Assembly: GCA_017543445.1 (NCBI GenBank)
Contig: JAFYGB010000068.1
Coordinates: forward strand, 1-64,000
Origin: Lachnospiraceae bacterium
GTDB lineage: Bacteria > Bacillota > Clostridia > Lachnospirales > Lachnospiraceae
Length of the DNA: 64,000 bases
Reading direction: 5' to 3'
How positions within the stretch are numbered: position 1 is the first letter of the stretch; each line of letters begins with the position of its first letter. The position numbers and the translations under genes were made by a program. Shown here piece after piece: positions 1-7,804 of this stretch. Under the pieces are notes generated by a model. That model saw only the letters and a program-made list of their open reading frames with translations. It did not search any database and was not told where the DNA came from.

Positions 1-45
1 CTGACCGAGCATGATCGGATCACACGCAAAGAAGACCGGGGCTGA
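1..45 (+). CDS. Possible 3' end of an upstream gene (partial)
   Basis: Only one forward frame is open from the left edge of the window, and it ends at a TGA at 43-45. It gives a 14-residue tail rich in charged residues. This could be the C-terminus of a gene that starts outside the window, but a stretch this short may be open by chance. No function can be assigned. Confidence 0.25.
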   Translation: MTEHDRITRKEDRG

Positions 46-59
46 AGCGTGCGGGGCAG

Positions 60-95
60 AATGTGTCAAATAGAACCGTCCCCATTGACACATAG
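60..95. repeat. 31-bp inverted repeat, copy 1 (REP-like)
   Basis: The ends TGTGTCAA and TTGACACA are perfect inverted copies around a centre that reads ACCGTCCCC. A second full copy lies at 34086-34120, and half a copy at 39422-39437. The element sits just before the promoter of the lipoprotein gene. Its form fits short dispersed palindromes of the REP type, but no transposase is visible nearby. Confidence 0.7.
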
Positions 96-106
96 GTGGA
101 ATACAT

Positions 107-135
107 TTGTATTTGGGAGAGTTTTGTGCTATAAT
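107..135 (+). promoter_or_regulatory. Predicted sigma-A promoter of the lipoprotein gene
   Basis: TTGTAT at 107-112 and a perfect TATAAT at 130-135 are separated by 17 nt, with TG one base before the -10 (TGCTATAAT). Transcription would start near 142, leaving a leader of about 65 nt. Confidence 0.7.
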
Positions 136-209
136 GTAAGTTGGCGTTTTTTGTGGGTCAGAGAGCACAAAAAACCATTGATATGAAAGATGAAACCATG
201 AGGTGGGTT

Positions 210-1118
210 ATGAGAAAGAAGTTATTGGGGATGGGGCTGTGTGCCTGCATTCTCGGTGTGACCGGGTGTGATATGCTGGCGCCGGCCGCGCAGAAGACCA
301 CGGCTTATGTGGAAACGACGCAGGAGATCGAGGTGACACAGCCGGCGGAAACGACGCCGCAGGCGATCGAAACGATCGAAAGTGTGGATGTTACATTGAC
401 GGAGTCGACCGAATGGCAGACGAAGGTGCCTGTCACACAAGCTCCGGCAGAGACGGTGGATCCGCTTGAATCGACGCGTGATATCTCCGCATACCAGAAG
501 CATGTCGAGTTCTCTATTTTTGATTTCGTATACCATTATGATAATCCTGAGGAGAATTTTTATGCGAGCCTTCTGATCCCTCAGGTGTATACAAAAAATA
601 AAACCCTGTATAAGCAGATCAATGATAATCTCGTAAATCATTCCGAGGGCGGCTTCCGCAACAGCATCGAATTGCGGAATCTGGAGATCACATCGTACTA
701 CGAGGTGATGACGGAAAATGATGAATTGCTTTCGTACTTTATGACGCGTAAGCTGCATCATCTGGATGCAGATCAGGGACAGTATCGTGAGTATGATGAG
801 AATAAGAGCGCGGTGACCATGGAGAGACGCACCGGAAAAGTTTATTCACTGGCGGATGTCTATGGAATGGACCAGGTGGTTCAAGACATTACCGATGGAA
901 AATACGAGGTGATCGAAGGATCCGAACTGGTATTTCAGAAATTTACCGATGCGCAGCTGGCGACCCTGTACAGCAAAAACACGACCGTTGCAAAGGATGA
1001 GGATCACCAGTATGACTTCTACATTCAGGATGGGCGCGTCTGCGTATTGATCTGGGTCGGTCCGAACTACGGAAACTATGTTCGCCTGAGACTCGGAGAG
1101 TCTATACTGGGAAAGTGA
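210..1118 (+). CDS. Secreted lipoprotein with C-terminal DUF3298-like domain
   Basis: A 302-residue protein that begins with a lipoprotein signal peptide: a KK start, a hydrophobic core and the lipobox LGVTGC, so Cys20 should be lipidated and anchored outside the membrane. Residues 30-100 are a Thr/Glu/Pro-rich linker. The rest resembles the DUF3298 domain found in RsiV-type and peptidoglycan-associated proteins, with a segment near ERRTGKVYSLADVYG typical of that fold. I chose the ATG at 210 because AGGTGG lies just upstream and the signal peptide starts cleanly there; upstream in-frame starts at 141, 183 and 198 would bury the signal. The permease gene follows after 14 nt. The exact role is unknown. 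Confidence 0.75.
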   Translation: MRKKLLGMGLCACILGVTGCDMLAPAAQKTTAYVETTQEIEVTQPAETTPQAIETIESVDVTLTESTEWQTKVPVTQAPAETVDPLESTRDISAYQKHVEFSIFDFVYHYDNPEENFYASLLIPQVYTKNKTLYKQINDNLVNHSEGGFRNSIELRNLEITSYYEVMTENDELLSYFMTRKLHHLDADQGQYREYDENKSAVTMERRTGKVYSLADVYGMDQVVQDITDGKYEVIEGSELVFQKFTDAQLATLYSKNTTVAKDEDHQYDFYIQDGRVCVLIWVGPNYGNYVRLRLGESILGK

Positions 1119-1132
1119 GCGAGAGCTGAAAC

Positions 1133-2287
1133 ATGAAGGCATTTTTAAAGCTGATAAAAAAAGAACTCATGCTTACATTGGCCGTCCTGGCTGCATTGAT
1201 CTCACTGATCATAACGCCGCCCGGTAAGGAGACGTTCAGCAAGATCGACTGGCGGACCCTCGGAACGCTGTTCATGATGCTGACGGTCCTGGAAGCGTTT
1301 AAAAAAGAGAACATCTTCCAGCCGCTCATGAAGTTTTCCGGCCGTTTTAAGACCATGCGTGCACTGTCACTTTTCCTGGTTTTTGGCGTATTCTTTACGT
1401 CGATGTTCGTGACGAATGACGTGTCGCTGCTGATCTTTGTGCCGCTGACGATCACCTTGTTCCGCTATGCCGGAAGGGAACGCTACATCCTGCCGGTGCT
1501 GACCTTTGAAAACATTGCGGCCATCCGAGGCTCACTTCTGATGCCCTTCGGCAGTCCGCAGAACCTGTTCATCTACAGCCGTTCGGGCGTTTCCGTGCAG
1601 CAGTTCATCCTGCACATGTCACCGCTGTTTTTCATGTCCGGAGCTTTGCTGATCGTGTTTATCTGCTTCCTGTACCGCAAGGATCCACACGAGAGCTCCC
1701 AGCCGGCGGATAATACCGAAGAAGCCTCCTTCTTCAAACCGCTGCTCAAAGAGAGGACGGTCTATCGTCGCCTCTATCTGGCGTTGTTTGCGGTAGTTCT
1801 CGCGACGATCGTTACACGTACCGAGTATTGGCCGTACGTGACGGCGTTTGTCGCATTGGCCGTGTTCTTCATCGACCGCAGGATCTTTTTGAAGACGGAC
1901 TATGTATTGCTTTTGACTTTCTTATGCTTTTTCGTCTTTTCAGCGTCCATCACCGAGAACCCGTCGATCGCGAACGCCCTTTCGGGTGCGGTCGCGGAAA
2001 ATGAATATTGGTGGGGCATTTTGTTGAGCCAGGTGATCTCGAATGTACCGGCGTCCATCGTGCTGTTCCCGTTCTCCACAAATGTGGCGGGGCTTTTGTA
2101 TGGCGTCGACACGGCAGGCCTCTGCTCGATCATCGGTTCATTGGCCTCCGTCATCAACTACCGCATCTACGTACGCGAATACCCCGGAAAAGGCAAGGAT
2201 TTCCTTAAAGTATTCACCGCGATCTCCCTGCTGTTTTTCGCCTTCGTCGTACTGCCCGGATTCTTTATTTCAAAATGGAGGTTTTGA
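1133..2287 (+). CDS. SLC13/ArsB-like anion permease
   Basis: A 384-residue polytopic membrane protein with about ten hydrophobic segments. Its sequence is typical of the citrate transporter-like (ArsB/NhaD/SLC13) superfamily: an early TNDVSLLIFVPLTI segment, the mid-protein LLMPFGSPQNLFIYS and the late SNVPASIVLFPF. These match the paired re-entrant motifs that bind the anion or cation. It probably exchanges an inorganic or dicarboxylate anion across the cytoplasmic membrane, but the substrate cannot be read from sequence. It is probably co-transcribed with the lipoprotein 14 nt upstream. No energising ATPase is nearby. Confidence 0.8.
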   Translation: MKAFLKLIKKELMLTLAVLAALISLIITPPGKETFSKIDWRTLGTLFMMLTVLEAFKKENIFQPLMKFSGRFKTMRALSLFLVFGVFFTSMFVTNDVSLLIFVPLTITLFRYAGRERYILPVLTFENIAAIRGSLLMPFGSPQNLFIYSRSGVSVQQFILHMSPLFFMSGALLIVFICFLYRKDPHESSQPADNTEEASFFKPLLKERTVYRRLYLALFAVVLATIVTRTEYWPYVTAFVALAVFFIDRRIFLKTDYVLLLTFLCFFVFSASITENPSIANALSGAVAENEYWWGILLSQVISNVPASIVLFPFSTNVAGLLYGVDTAGLCSIIGSLASVINYRIYVREYPGKGKDFLKVFTAISLLFFAFVVLPGFFISKWRF

Positions 2288-2290
2288 TCA

Positions 2291-2482
2291 AACAATGAGC
2301 CAAGTGGAGGCAAATGCCGTACACGAGCATTTGCGAACATTTGGCGAATGTCCCTCATGAGCAGCGAAGGAATGCGAAAGCAGTCCGAAAGCAGCGAATG
2401 AGGTAGCAGGGCGGGAGTGCGAAGCACGGAGCCATGCGTGTTTGATCAAAAGATAAGGTTAACAATGAGCCAAGTGGAGGCA
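2291..2482 (+). repeat. Intergenic element flanked by 22-bp direct repeats
   Basis: The 22-nt sequence at 2291-2312 (AACAATGAGCCAAGTGGAGG plus CA) recurs exactly at 2461-2482, and TTTGATCAAA precedes both. Between the copies is a structured stretch: GCAAATGC and GCATTTGC form an 8-bp hairpin at 2310-2335, CCTCAT pairs with ATGAGG further on, and several short GCGAA repeats occur. Each copy also opens a tiny reading frame starting MSQVEA (19 and 8 codons). I cannot tell whether it is a mobile element, a small RNA or a leader. Confidence 0.6.
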
Positions 2483-2490
2483 TCCCTATA

Positions 2491-2519
2491 TTGAAGAAAA
2501 CCACGAAATATGGTATACT
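2491..2519 (+). promoter_or_regulatory. Predicted promoter of dgt-dnaG operon
   Basis: TTGAAG at 2491-2496 and TATACT at 2514-2519 have a 17-nt spacer and an extended -10 (TGGTATACT). It lies directly after the second copy of the 22-bp direct repeat. Confidence 0.7.
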
Positions 2520-2567
2520 AAAAAGAAACAGAAGTTACCCATTCACACCAGAAACAAAGGAGCGTTT

Positions 2568-3596
2568 ATGAGTACGGAATCGAAATGTATTCGTGAGTTG
2601 AGTGAGCAGCGGGAAGAGATGATCTTAAGCCCGTTTGCATGTAAGAGTAAGAACTCGAAGGGGCGTAAGTTACCCGAGCAGGAATGCGATGTCCGCACGG
2701 TGTTTCAGCGTGACCGTGACCGTATCGTACACAGTAAGGCGTTTCGCCGCCTGAAGCATAAGACGCAAGTATTTCTGGCACCGGAAGGTGACCATTATCG
2801 TACACGCCTGACGCATACTCTGGAAGTGTCGCAGATCTCGCGTACGGTAGCCAGAGCATTGAATTTGAATGAGGATCTGACGGAGGCGATCGCTCTCGGA
2901 CACGATTTGGGGCATACGCCCTTCGGACATTCCGGCGAGCGTATACTGGACGAAGAGATGAAGAAACTCGGACGCCGTTTTATCCACAGTGAGCAGAGCC
3001 TGCGTGTGGTGGATCTGCTGGAGCGCAACGGAGAGGGGTTAAACCTCACCGCAGAGGTGCGCGATGGTATCCTGAACCACGGGACCTCGTGCATGCCGAG
3101 CACATTGGAAGGACAGATCGTCCGTATTTGCGATAAGATCGCCTATATCAACCATGACATCGACGACGCGATACGCGCCCGTGTTTTAACGGAGCGGGAT
3201 CTGCCGAGACCTTGCACAGATGTTCTGGGAAAGAGTGTTCATGATCGTTTGAATCACATGATCCACGACTTGATCAACAACAGTTATGAGAGGGATCATA
3301 TCACGTTATCGCCCGATGTTCAGTCGGCCATGAGCGAGCTTCGTATGTTTATGTTCGCCCATGTTTATACGAGCGATATCGTTAAGGCAGAAGAGAAGAA
3401 AGCGCAGGGCATGATGCTGAAACTGTTCTATTACTACCTGGATCAGTTCGATACATTGCCCAATGAGTTTATCGAAACGCGCATGAAATACAACGAGATC
3501 CCGGAGGTGATCGTTTGCGATTACATTGCCGGTATGACTGATAATTACGCAATAAAAACATTTCAGGATCTGTTCATCCCGCTGGGATGGGAATAA
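2568..3596 (+). CDS. dgt: Deoxyguanosinetriphosphate triphosphohydrolase-like protein
   Basis: A 342-residue HD-domain phosphohydrolase that removes triphosphate from dNTPs in the cytoplasm, adjusting precursor pools. The family signature is clear: RLKHKTQVF near residue 65, the first metal-binding His in LTHTLEV near residue 84, and the HD pair at His112-Asp113 in GHDLGHTPFGHSG. An AAAGGAG site precedes the ATG. The position directly ahead of dnaG is a well-known arrangement in Clostridia and Bacilli. Substrate preference among dNTPs is not predictable from sequence. Confidence 0.93.
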   Translation: MSTESKCIRELSEQREEMILSPFACKSKNSKGRKLPEQECDVRTVFQRDRDRIVHSKAFRRLKHKTQVFLAPEGDHYRTRLTHTLEVSQISRTVARALNLNEDLTEAIALGHDLGHTPFGHSGERILDEEMKKLGRRFIHSEQSLRVVDLLERNGEGLNLTAEVRDGILNHGTSCMPSTLEGQIVRICDKIAYINHDIDDAIRARVLTERDLPRPCTDVLGKSVHDRLNHMIHDLINNSYERDHITLSPDVQSAMSELRMFMFAHVYTSDIVKAEEKKAQGMMLKLFYYYLDQFDTLPNEFIETRMKYNEIPEVIVCDYIAGMTDNYAIKTFQDLFIPLGWE

Positions 3597-3617
3597 TACA
3601 CTAATCGAGGAAGCGCC

Positions 3618-5393
3618 ATGCGTTGGAATGAGGATTTTATCGAAGAGGTACGCCAGAGAAACGACATCTTAGATGTGGTTTCCGGATACGTGCGTCTGAA
3701 ACGCAATGGCGGCAGTTATTTCGGCCTGTGCCCGTTCCACAACGAGAAGACGCCTTCCTTTTCCGTGACGCCTTCGAAGCAGATGTTCTATTGCTTCGGT
3801 TGTCATCGCGGGGGTAATGTCATCAACTTCGTCATGGAGTACGAGAATTACACCTTTGGTGAAGCGGTCGCGCATCTGGCGGAGCGTGTGGGGATGCAGG
3901 TCCCGGAAAATGAGAGCACGAGCGCCGAGCGGGCGGCAGATTACCTGAAGCAGCGGCTCCTGGAGATCTATAAGAAGACCGGTCAGTTTTACTATCGTGC
4001 GCTACACAGTCCAGTCGGAAAGAAGGGGTATGAGTACCTGCGCGGACGTGGACTGACGGATGAGACGATCCGCCGCTTCGGCTTAGGATACGCGCCGGTT
4101 CTCCCGAAAGACCAGTCCCTGTACGCCTATCTGAAAAACGAAGGCTACACGGATGACGAACTAAAGAAAAGTTCGCTGTTTCGTTATACGGAGAAGGGGG
4201 TTTCCGAGTTCTTCTGGAACCGCGTGATGTTCCCAATCCTGAATGAGCGAAATAAGGCGATCGCATTCGGCGGCCGCGTCATGGGCGACGGCGAACCGAA
4301 ATATCTAAACTCGCAGGAAACGGTGGTGTTCGAGAAGTCGAGAACGCTTTACGGCCTGCATGAAGCCCGGCGGGCCCGGGAAGGATACCTGCTTTTGTGT
4401 GAAGGGTACATGGATGTCATTTCCCTCCATCAGGCAGGGTTCAACAACTCGGTGGCGGCCCTCGGTACCGCGTTTAATGAGCGGCATTGCATGATCCTTC
4501 GGCGTTATACGAACGAAGTCATCCTGACCTTCGACAGCGACGGAGCGGGGCAGGATGCGGCGAAACGGGCCATACCGTTTTTGAAGGACGCGGGGATCAT
4601 GATCCGGGTGCTGGATATGAAACCCTATAAGGATCCGGATGAATTTATCAAGAATCTGGGCGCGGACGCTTTCCGCGAACGGATCAAAAATGCTAAGAAT
4701 TCTTTCCTGTTCGAGATCGACATGATGCGTAAAGCGGCAGATCTGTCCGATCCCGCGAAGAAGACACAGTTTGAGAAGAGTGTCGCGACGAAGCTGATGG
4801 AGTTTTCGGACGAACTGGAGAGAAACAACTATACAGAAGCGGTATGCCGAGAGTTTTCGATCGATATCGGAAGCATGAAGCGGACCATTGTGGCGATGGC
4901 GGCGCAGGGCTATAAGGTGCCGGAACCGACGAAGACGGTTTCCCATCCTACCCGGTCGCAGCGCGAAGAAGAGGCCAGAGAGAAGGCGCTGAATGCTCAG
5001 AAAGTGCTGCTTACCTGGATCAGTGAGAAGCCGGAACTGTATGCGAAGATCGAGGATCTGATCACTGCACAGGATTTCACCGATCCCATCTATGCGAAGG
5101 TGGCTGATGAGGTCTTCACCCAGGCGAAAGCCGGGGAGGTCCGCCCCGCACAGATCATGAGTAAATTCACCGGCGAGACGGAGGATGCAAATCGCATCGC
5201 AGCCTTGTTCAATACGAAACTGGAACATGCCGACGGTTCTGACCTGGTGCGTGCTTTCGAAGAAGTCGTACGCCGTGTGAAAGAAGATGGACTCAATCAT
5301 CTGGCGAAGACGGCTACGAGCGTTTCTGTGATCCAGTCGATCATGAAGCAGCGGAGCCGCCTGGCTAAATGGAAATGTGATACGTTGGAATAG
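3618..5393 (+). CDS. dnaG: DNA primase
   Basis: A 591-residue primase that lays RNA primers at the replication fork. The N-terminal CHC2 zinc ribbon is intact (Cys38, His41, Cys59, Cys62). The catalytic core and TOPRIM domain follow, with LLCEGYMDVISLHQAGF carrying the acidic Glu and TFDSDGAGQDAA carrying the DxD pair. The C-terminal third should bind the DnaB helicase. The gene starts 21 nt after dgt. In many Firmicutes rpoD follows dnaG directly; here trmK follows after 9 nt, so the sigma factor gene must lie elsewhere. Confidence 0.97.
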   Translation: MRWNEDFIEEVRQRNDILDVVSGYVRLKRNGGSYFGLCPFHNEKTPSFSVTPSKQMFYCFGCHRGGNVINFVMEYENYTFGEAVAHLAERVGMQVPENESTSAERAADYLKQRLLEIYKKTGQFYYRALHSPVGKKGYEYLRGRGLTDETIRRFGLGYAPVLPKDQSLYAYLKNEGYTDDELKKSSLFRYTEKGVSEFFWNRVMFPILNERNKAIAFGGRVMGDGEPKYLNSQETVVFEKSRTLYGLHEARRAREGYLLLCEGYMDVISLHQAGFNNSVAALGTAFNERHCMILRRYTNEVILTFDSDGAGQDAAKRAIPFLKDAGIMIRVLDMKPYKDPDEFIKNLGADAFRERIKNAKNSFLFEIDMMRKAADLSDPAKKTQFEKSVATKLMEFSDELERNNYTEAVCREFSIDIGSMKRTIVAMAAQGYKVPEPTKTVSHPTRSQREEEAREKALNAQKVLLTWISEKPELYAKIEDLITAQDFTDPIYAKVADEVFTQAKAGEVRPAQIMSKFTGETEDANRIAALFNTKLEHADGSDLVRAFEEVVRRVKEDGLNHLAKTATSVSVIQSIMKQRSRLAKWKCDTLE

Positions 5394-5402
5394 GAGATCA
5401 GG

Positions 5403-6122
5403 ATGACACTTTCAAAACGTTTGCAGGCCGTGGCGGACCGAATACCGCCGTCGACGACCTACGCCGATATCGGATGTGATCATGGCTATCTTCCCATTGC
5501 CCTGGTTTTATCCGGAACGGTCGGGCATGCGATCGCGATGGATCTGCGAAAAGGGCCCCTGGAGCGGGCACGCGAACACGTGGCGCAGAATGGCCTGGAG
5601 GATCGGATCGAGCTTCGCTTAAGCGATGGAGCGGATGCCCTTACACCGGAAGATCATGTCGATACGATCACCGTTACCGGCATGGGCGGAAGACTGTTGC
5701 TTCGCATTCTTGAGCGTGGTGCAGCTATTTTCCAAAGTGCCCATGATATCTTCGTTAGCCCGCAGTCCGACATTCCGCTGGTGCGCGGAAGGGTTCTGGA
5801 CCTCGGCTATGCGATCGTGGATGAGTCAATGGTGGAGGATGACGGGAAATATTATGTGATCCTGCACTTACAGCCGGCGGAGCCGGTCGCTCCGATCCCT
5901 GATCTTTCGAAAGCAGAACTCCTGTATGGAGCCTGCCTCCGGTCGAAAAAGGATCCGGTTTTATATGAATTTCTGCTGGCAGAGCAGAAGCAGACGATGA
6001 AGATCTGCGAAACATTGAAAGATGCCACTACGAAAGCGGCGCAGTCCGCATACAAGCGTGCGGCAGAGAAACTGAAGGTGATCGAAAGCGCATTGCTCGA
6101 TCAGAAGAGATTAGGAGGTTGA
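5403..6122 (+). CDS. trmK: tRNA (adenine(22)-N1)-methyltransferase
   Basis: A 239-residue class I SAM-dependent methyltransferase that makes m1A22 in tRNA. Motif I is seen in TTYADIGCDHGYLPIAL near residues 18-35, an acidic residue follows in AIAMDLRKGPLERA, and TVTGMGGRLLLRIL is the catalytic NPPW-equivalent region of this family. The C-terminal part, rich in Lys and Glu, is a predicted coiled coil. The stop overlaps the ribosome binding site of the next gene, so the two are translationally linked. Nif3/YqfO, the usual trmK partner, is not present here. Confidence 0.9.
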   Translation: MTLSKRLQAVADRIPPSTTYADIGCDHGYLPIALVLSGTVGHAIAMDLRKGPLERAREHVAQNGLEDRIELRLSDGADALTPEDHVDTITVTGMGGRLLLRILERGAAIFQSAHDIFVSPQSDIPLVRGRVLDLGYAIVDESMVEDDGKYYVILHLQPAEPVAPIPDLSKAELLYGACLRSKKDPVLYEFLLAEQKQTMKICETLKDATTKAAQSAYKRAAEKLKVIESALLDQKRLGG

Positions 6123-6124
6123 AT

Positions 6125-7792
6125 ATGGCAGATAAAATCTTAAAGATCACGCTAGACGGAGAAGTATTTAACGTTCCCGAAGGCACGACCTATCTGGAGC
6201 TCGTCCGGCAGAAATACCCGGGGAATTTAGGAATCGTTTTAGTAAGAGAGAATAATGATCTGCGTGAGCTGAATTATGCACCGCGGGATGATGCCGAGGC
6301 CGTTACGGTCGATACCACGACGTCCGGCGGTATCGAGACTTACCGCCGAAGCGCGACGCTGCTGTTTTTGAAGGCGATGTACGATACCATCGGCTATAAG
6401 AAACTGAAGCAGGTGAAGGTGCAGTTTTCCGTGAGCCGCGGTTATTTCTGTGAAGTGTCTGCAGAGGACACGAACCTGGATCAGGAACTCATAGATAAGG
6501 TCAAAGCCTGCATGCGAAAGATGGTGGAGGAGGATCTTCCCATCGAGAAAGAGAGCGTTCCGACCGCAGAAGCCGTGAAACTGTTCCACCGCCTCGGCAT
6601 GTACGATAAAGAGAAACTGTTCCGCTTCCGCCGCGTCAGCCGCGTGAACATCTATAAGATCGATCGTTTCCGCGACTATTTCTACGGCTATATGGTGCCT
6701 TCTACGGGTTACATCCAGCACTTTGATCTGCACCTCTATGAGCATGGGATCGTGCTGCAGATGCCGATCAAGCAGAAGCCGAACGAGGTTCCGCCGTTTG
6801 AACCGCAGAATAAAGTATCCCATGCATTGATCGAGTCGAATGTTTTTTCGGCAAAGGTTGGCGTGGACACGGTGGGTGACCTGAACGAGGCCATCGTAAA
6901 CGGAACGATCCAGGAACTGATCCTGGTGCAGGAAGCTCTGCAGGAGCAGAAGATCGCCGAGATCGCCCGCCAGATCAAGGAGCGCGATGGCGTGAAATTC
7001 GTTATGATCGCAGGTCCTTCCAGTTCCGGTAAGACGACATTTTCCTATCGCCTGTCCGTACAGCTGCGCGCGCACGGGCTGGTGCCGCACCCGATCGGTG
7101 TGGATAATTATTTCGTAAATCGTGAAGATAACCCGAAGGATGAATTCGGAAACTATAATTTCGAAGATCTGGAGAGCATCGACACGGCACTGTTCGACCA
7201 TGACATGAACGCGCTCTTACGGGGCGAGGAGATCGAACTGCCGTATTACAATTTCAAGACCGGCCTTCGTGAATACCGCGGAGAGATGTTGAAACTCGGA
7301 GCGAACGATATTCTCGTTGTCGAAGGCATCCACTGCCTGAATGAACGACTGTATGCGACGCTTCCGAAGCAGAACATGTATAAGGTCTATATCAGTGCAT
7401 TGACTCAGTTGAATGTCGATGAGCACAACCGTGTTTCGACGACGGACGGTCGTCTGATCCGCCGCATGGTGCGTGATGCGATGCACCGCGCCATCACGGC
7501 GTCGGAGACACTGTTCCGCTGGGAGAGCGTTCGTAAGGGCGAGGAGAAGAATATCTTCCCGTACCAGGAGACAGCGGATGTGGTATTCAACTCCGCGCAG
7601 ATCTACGAACTGGCGATCCTGAAACTCTACGCCGAACCGCTTTTGTTTGGTGTGGATAAGAATTGCCCCGAGTATTCCGAAGCGAAGCGCCTGCTTAAGT
7701 TTTTGGATTACTTCCTGCCTTTGCTTCCTGAGCAGATCCCGAGTAACTCGATCCTTCAGGAATTCATCGGCCACAGCATCTTTAACGTTTGA
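6125..7792 (+). CDS. TGS-domain nucleoside (uridine-like) kinase
   Basis: A 555-residue two-part protein. The first 70 residues form a TGS-like domain, and the segment to about residue 280 resembles the threonyl-tRNA synthetase N-terminal editing-associated region. The second half is a uridine kinase/phosphoribulokinase P-loop kinase, with Walker A AGPSSSGKTTFSYRL near residue 297 and a GIHCLNERL lid-side segment. This architecture is common in Clostridia and Bacteroidetes and is annotated as nucleoside kinase; the physiological substrate is uncertain. I place the start at ATG 6125, six nt after AGGAGG at 6113-6118, rather than at the TTG at 6119. Confidence 0.85.
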   Translation: MADKILKITLDGEVFNVPEGTTYLELVRQKYPGNLGIVLVRENNDLRELNYAPRDDAEAVTVDTTTSGGIETYRRSATLLFLKAMYDTIGYKKLKQVKVQFSVSRGYFCEVSAEDTNLDQELIDKVKACMRKMVEEDLPIEKESVPTAEAVKLFHRLGMYDKEKLFRFRRVSRVNIYKIDRFRDYFYGYMVPSTGYIQHFDLHLYEHGIVLQMPIKQKPNEVPPFEPQNKVSHALIESNVFSAKVGVDTVGDLNEAIVNGTIQELILVQEALQEQKIAEIARQIKERDGVKFVMIAGPSSSGKTTFSYRLSVQLRAHGLVPHPIGVDNYFVNREDNPKDEFGNYNFEDLESIDTALFDHDMNALLRGEEIELPYYNFKTGLREYRGEMLKLGANDILVVEGIHCLNERLYATLPKQNMYKVYISALTQLNVDEHNRVSTTDGRLIRRMVRDAMHRAITASETLFRWESVRKGEEKNIFPYQETADVVFNSAQIYELAILKLYAEPLLFGVDKNCPEYSEAKRLLKFLDYFLPLLPEQIPSNSILQEFIGHSIFNV

Positions 7793-7804
7793 TGGGAGAT
7801 CATT

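Noticed and set aside
222..761. A 179-codon minus-strand frame opposite the lipoprotein gene
   Set aside because: Codon pattern and lack of a ribosome site mark it as the antisense shadow; the same holds for other long minus frames opposite dnaG, the nucleoside kinase and nfnB.
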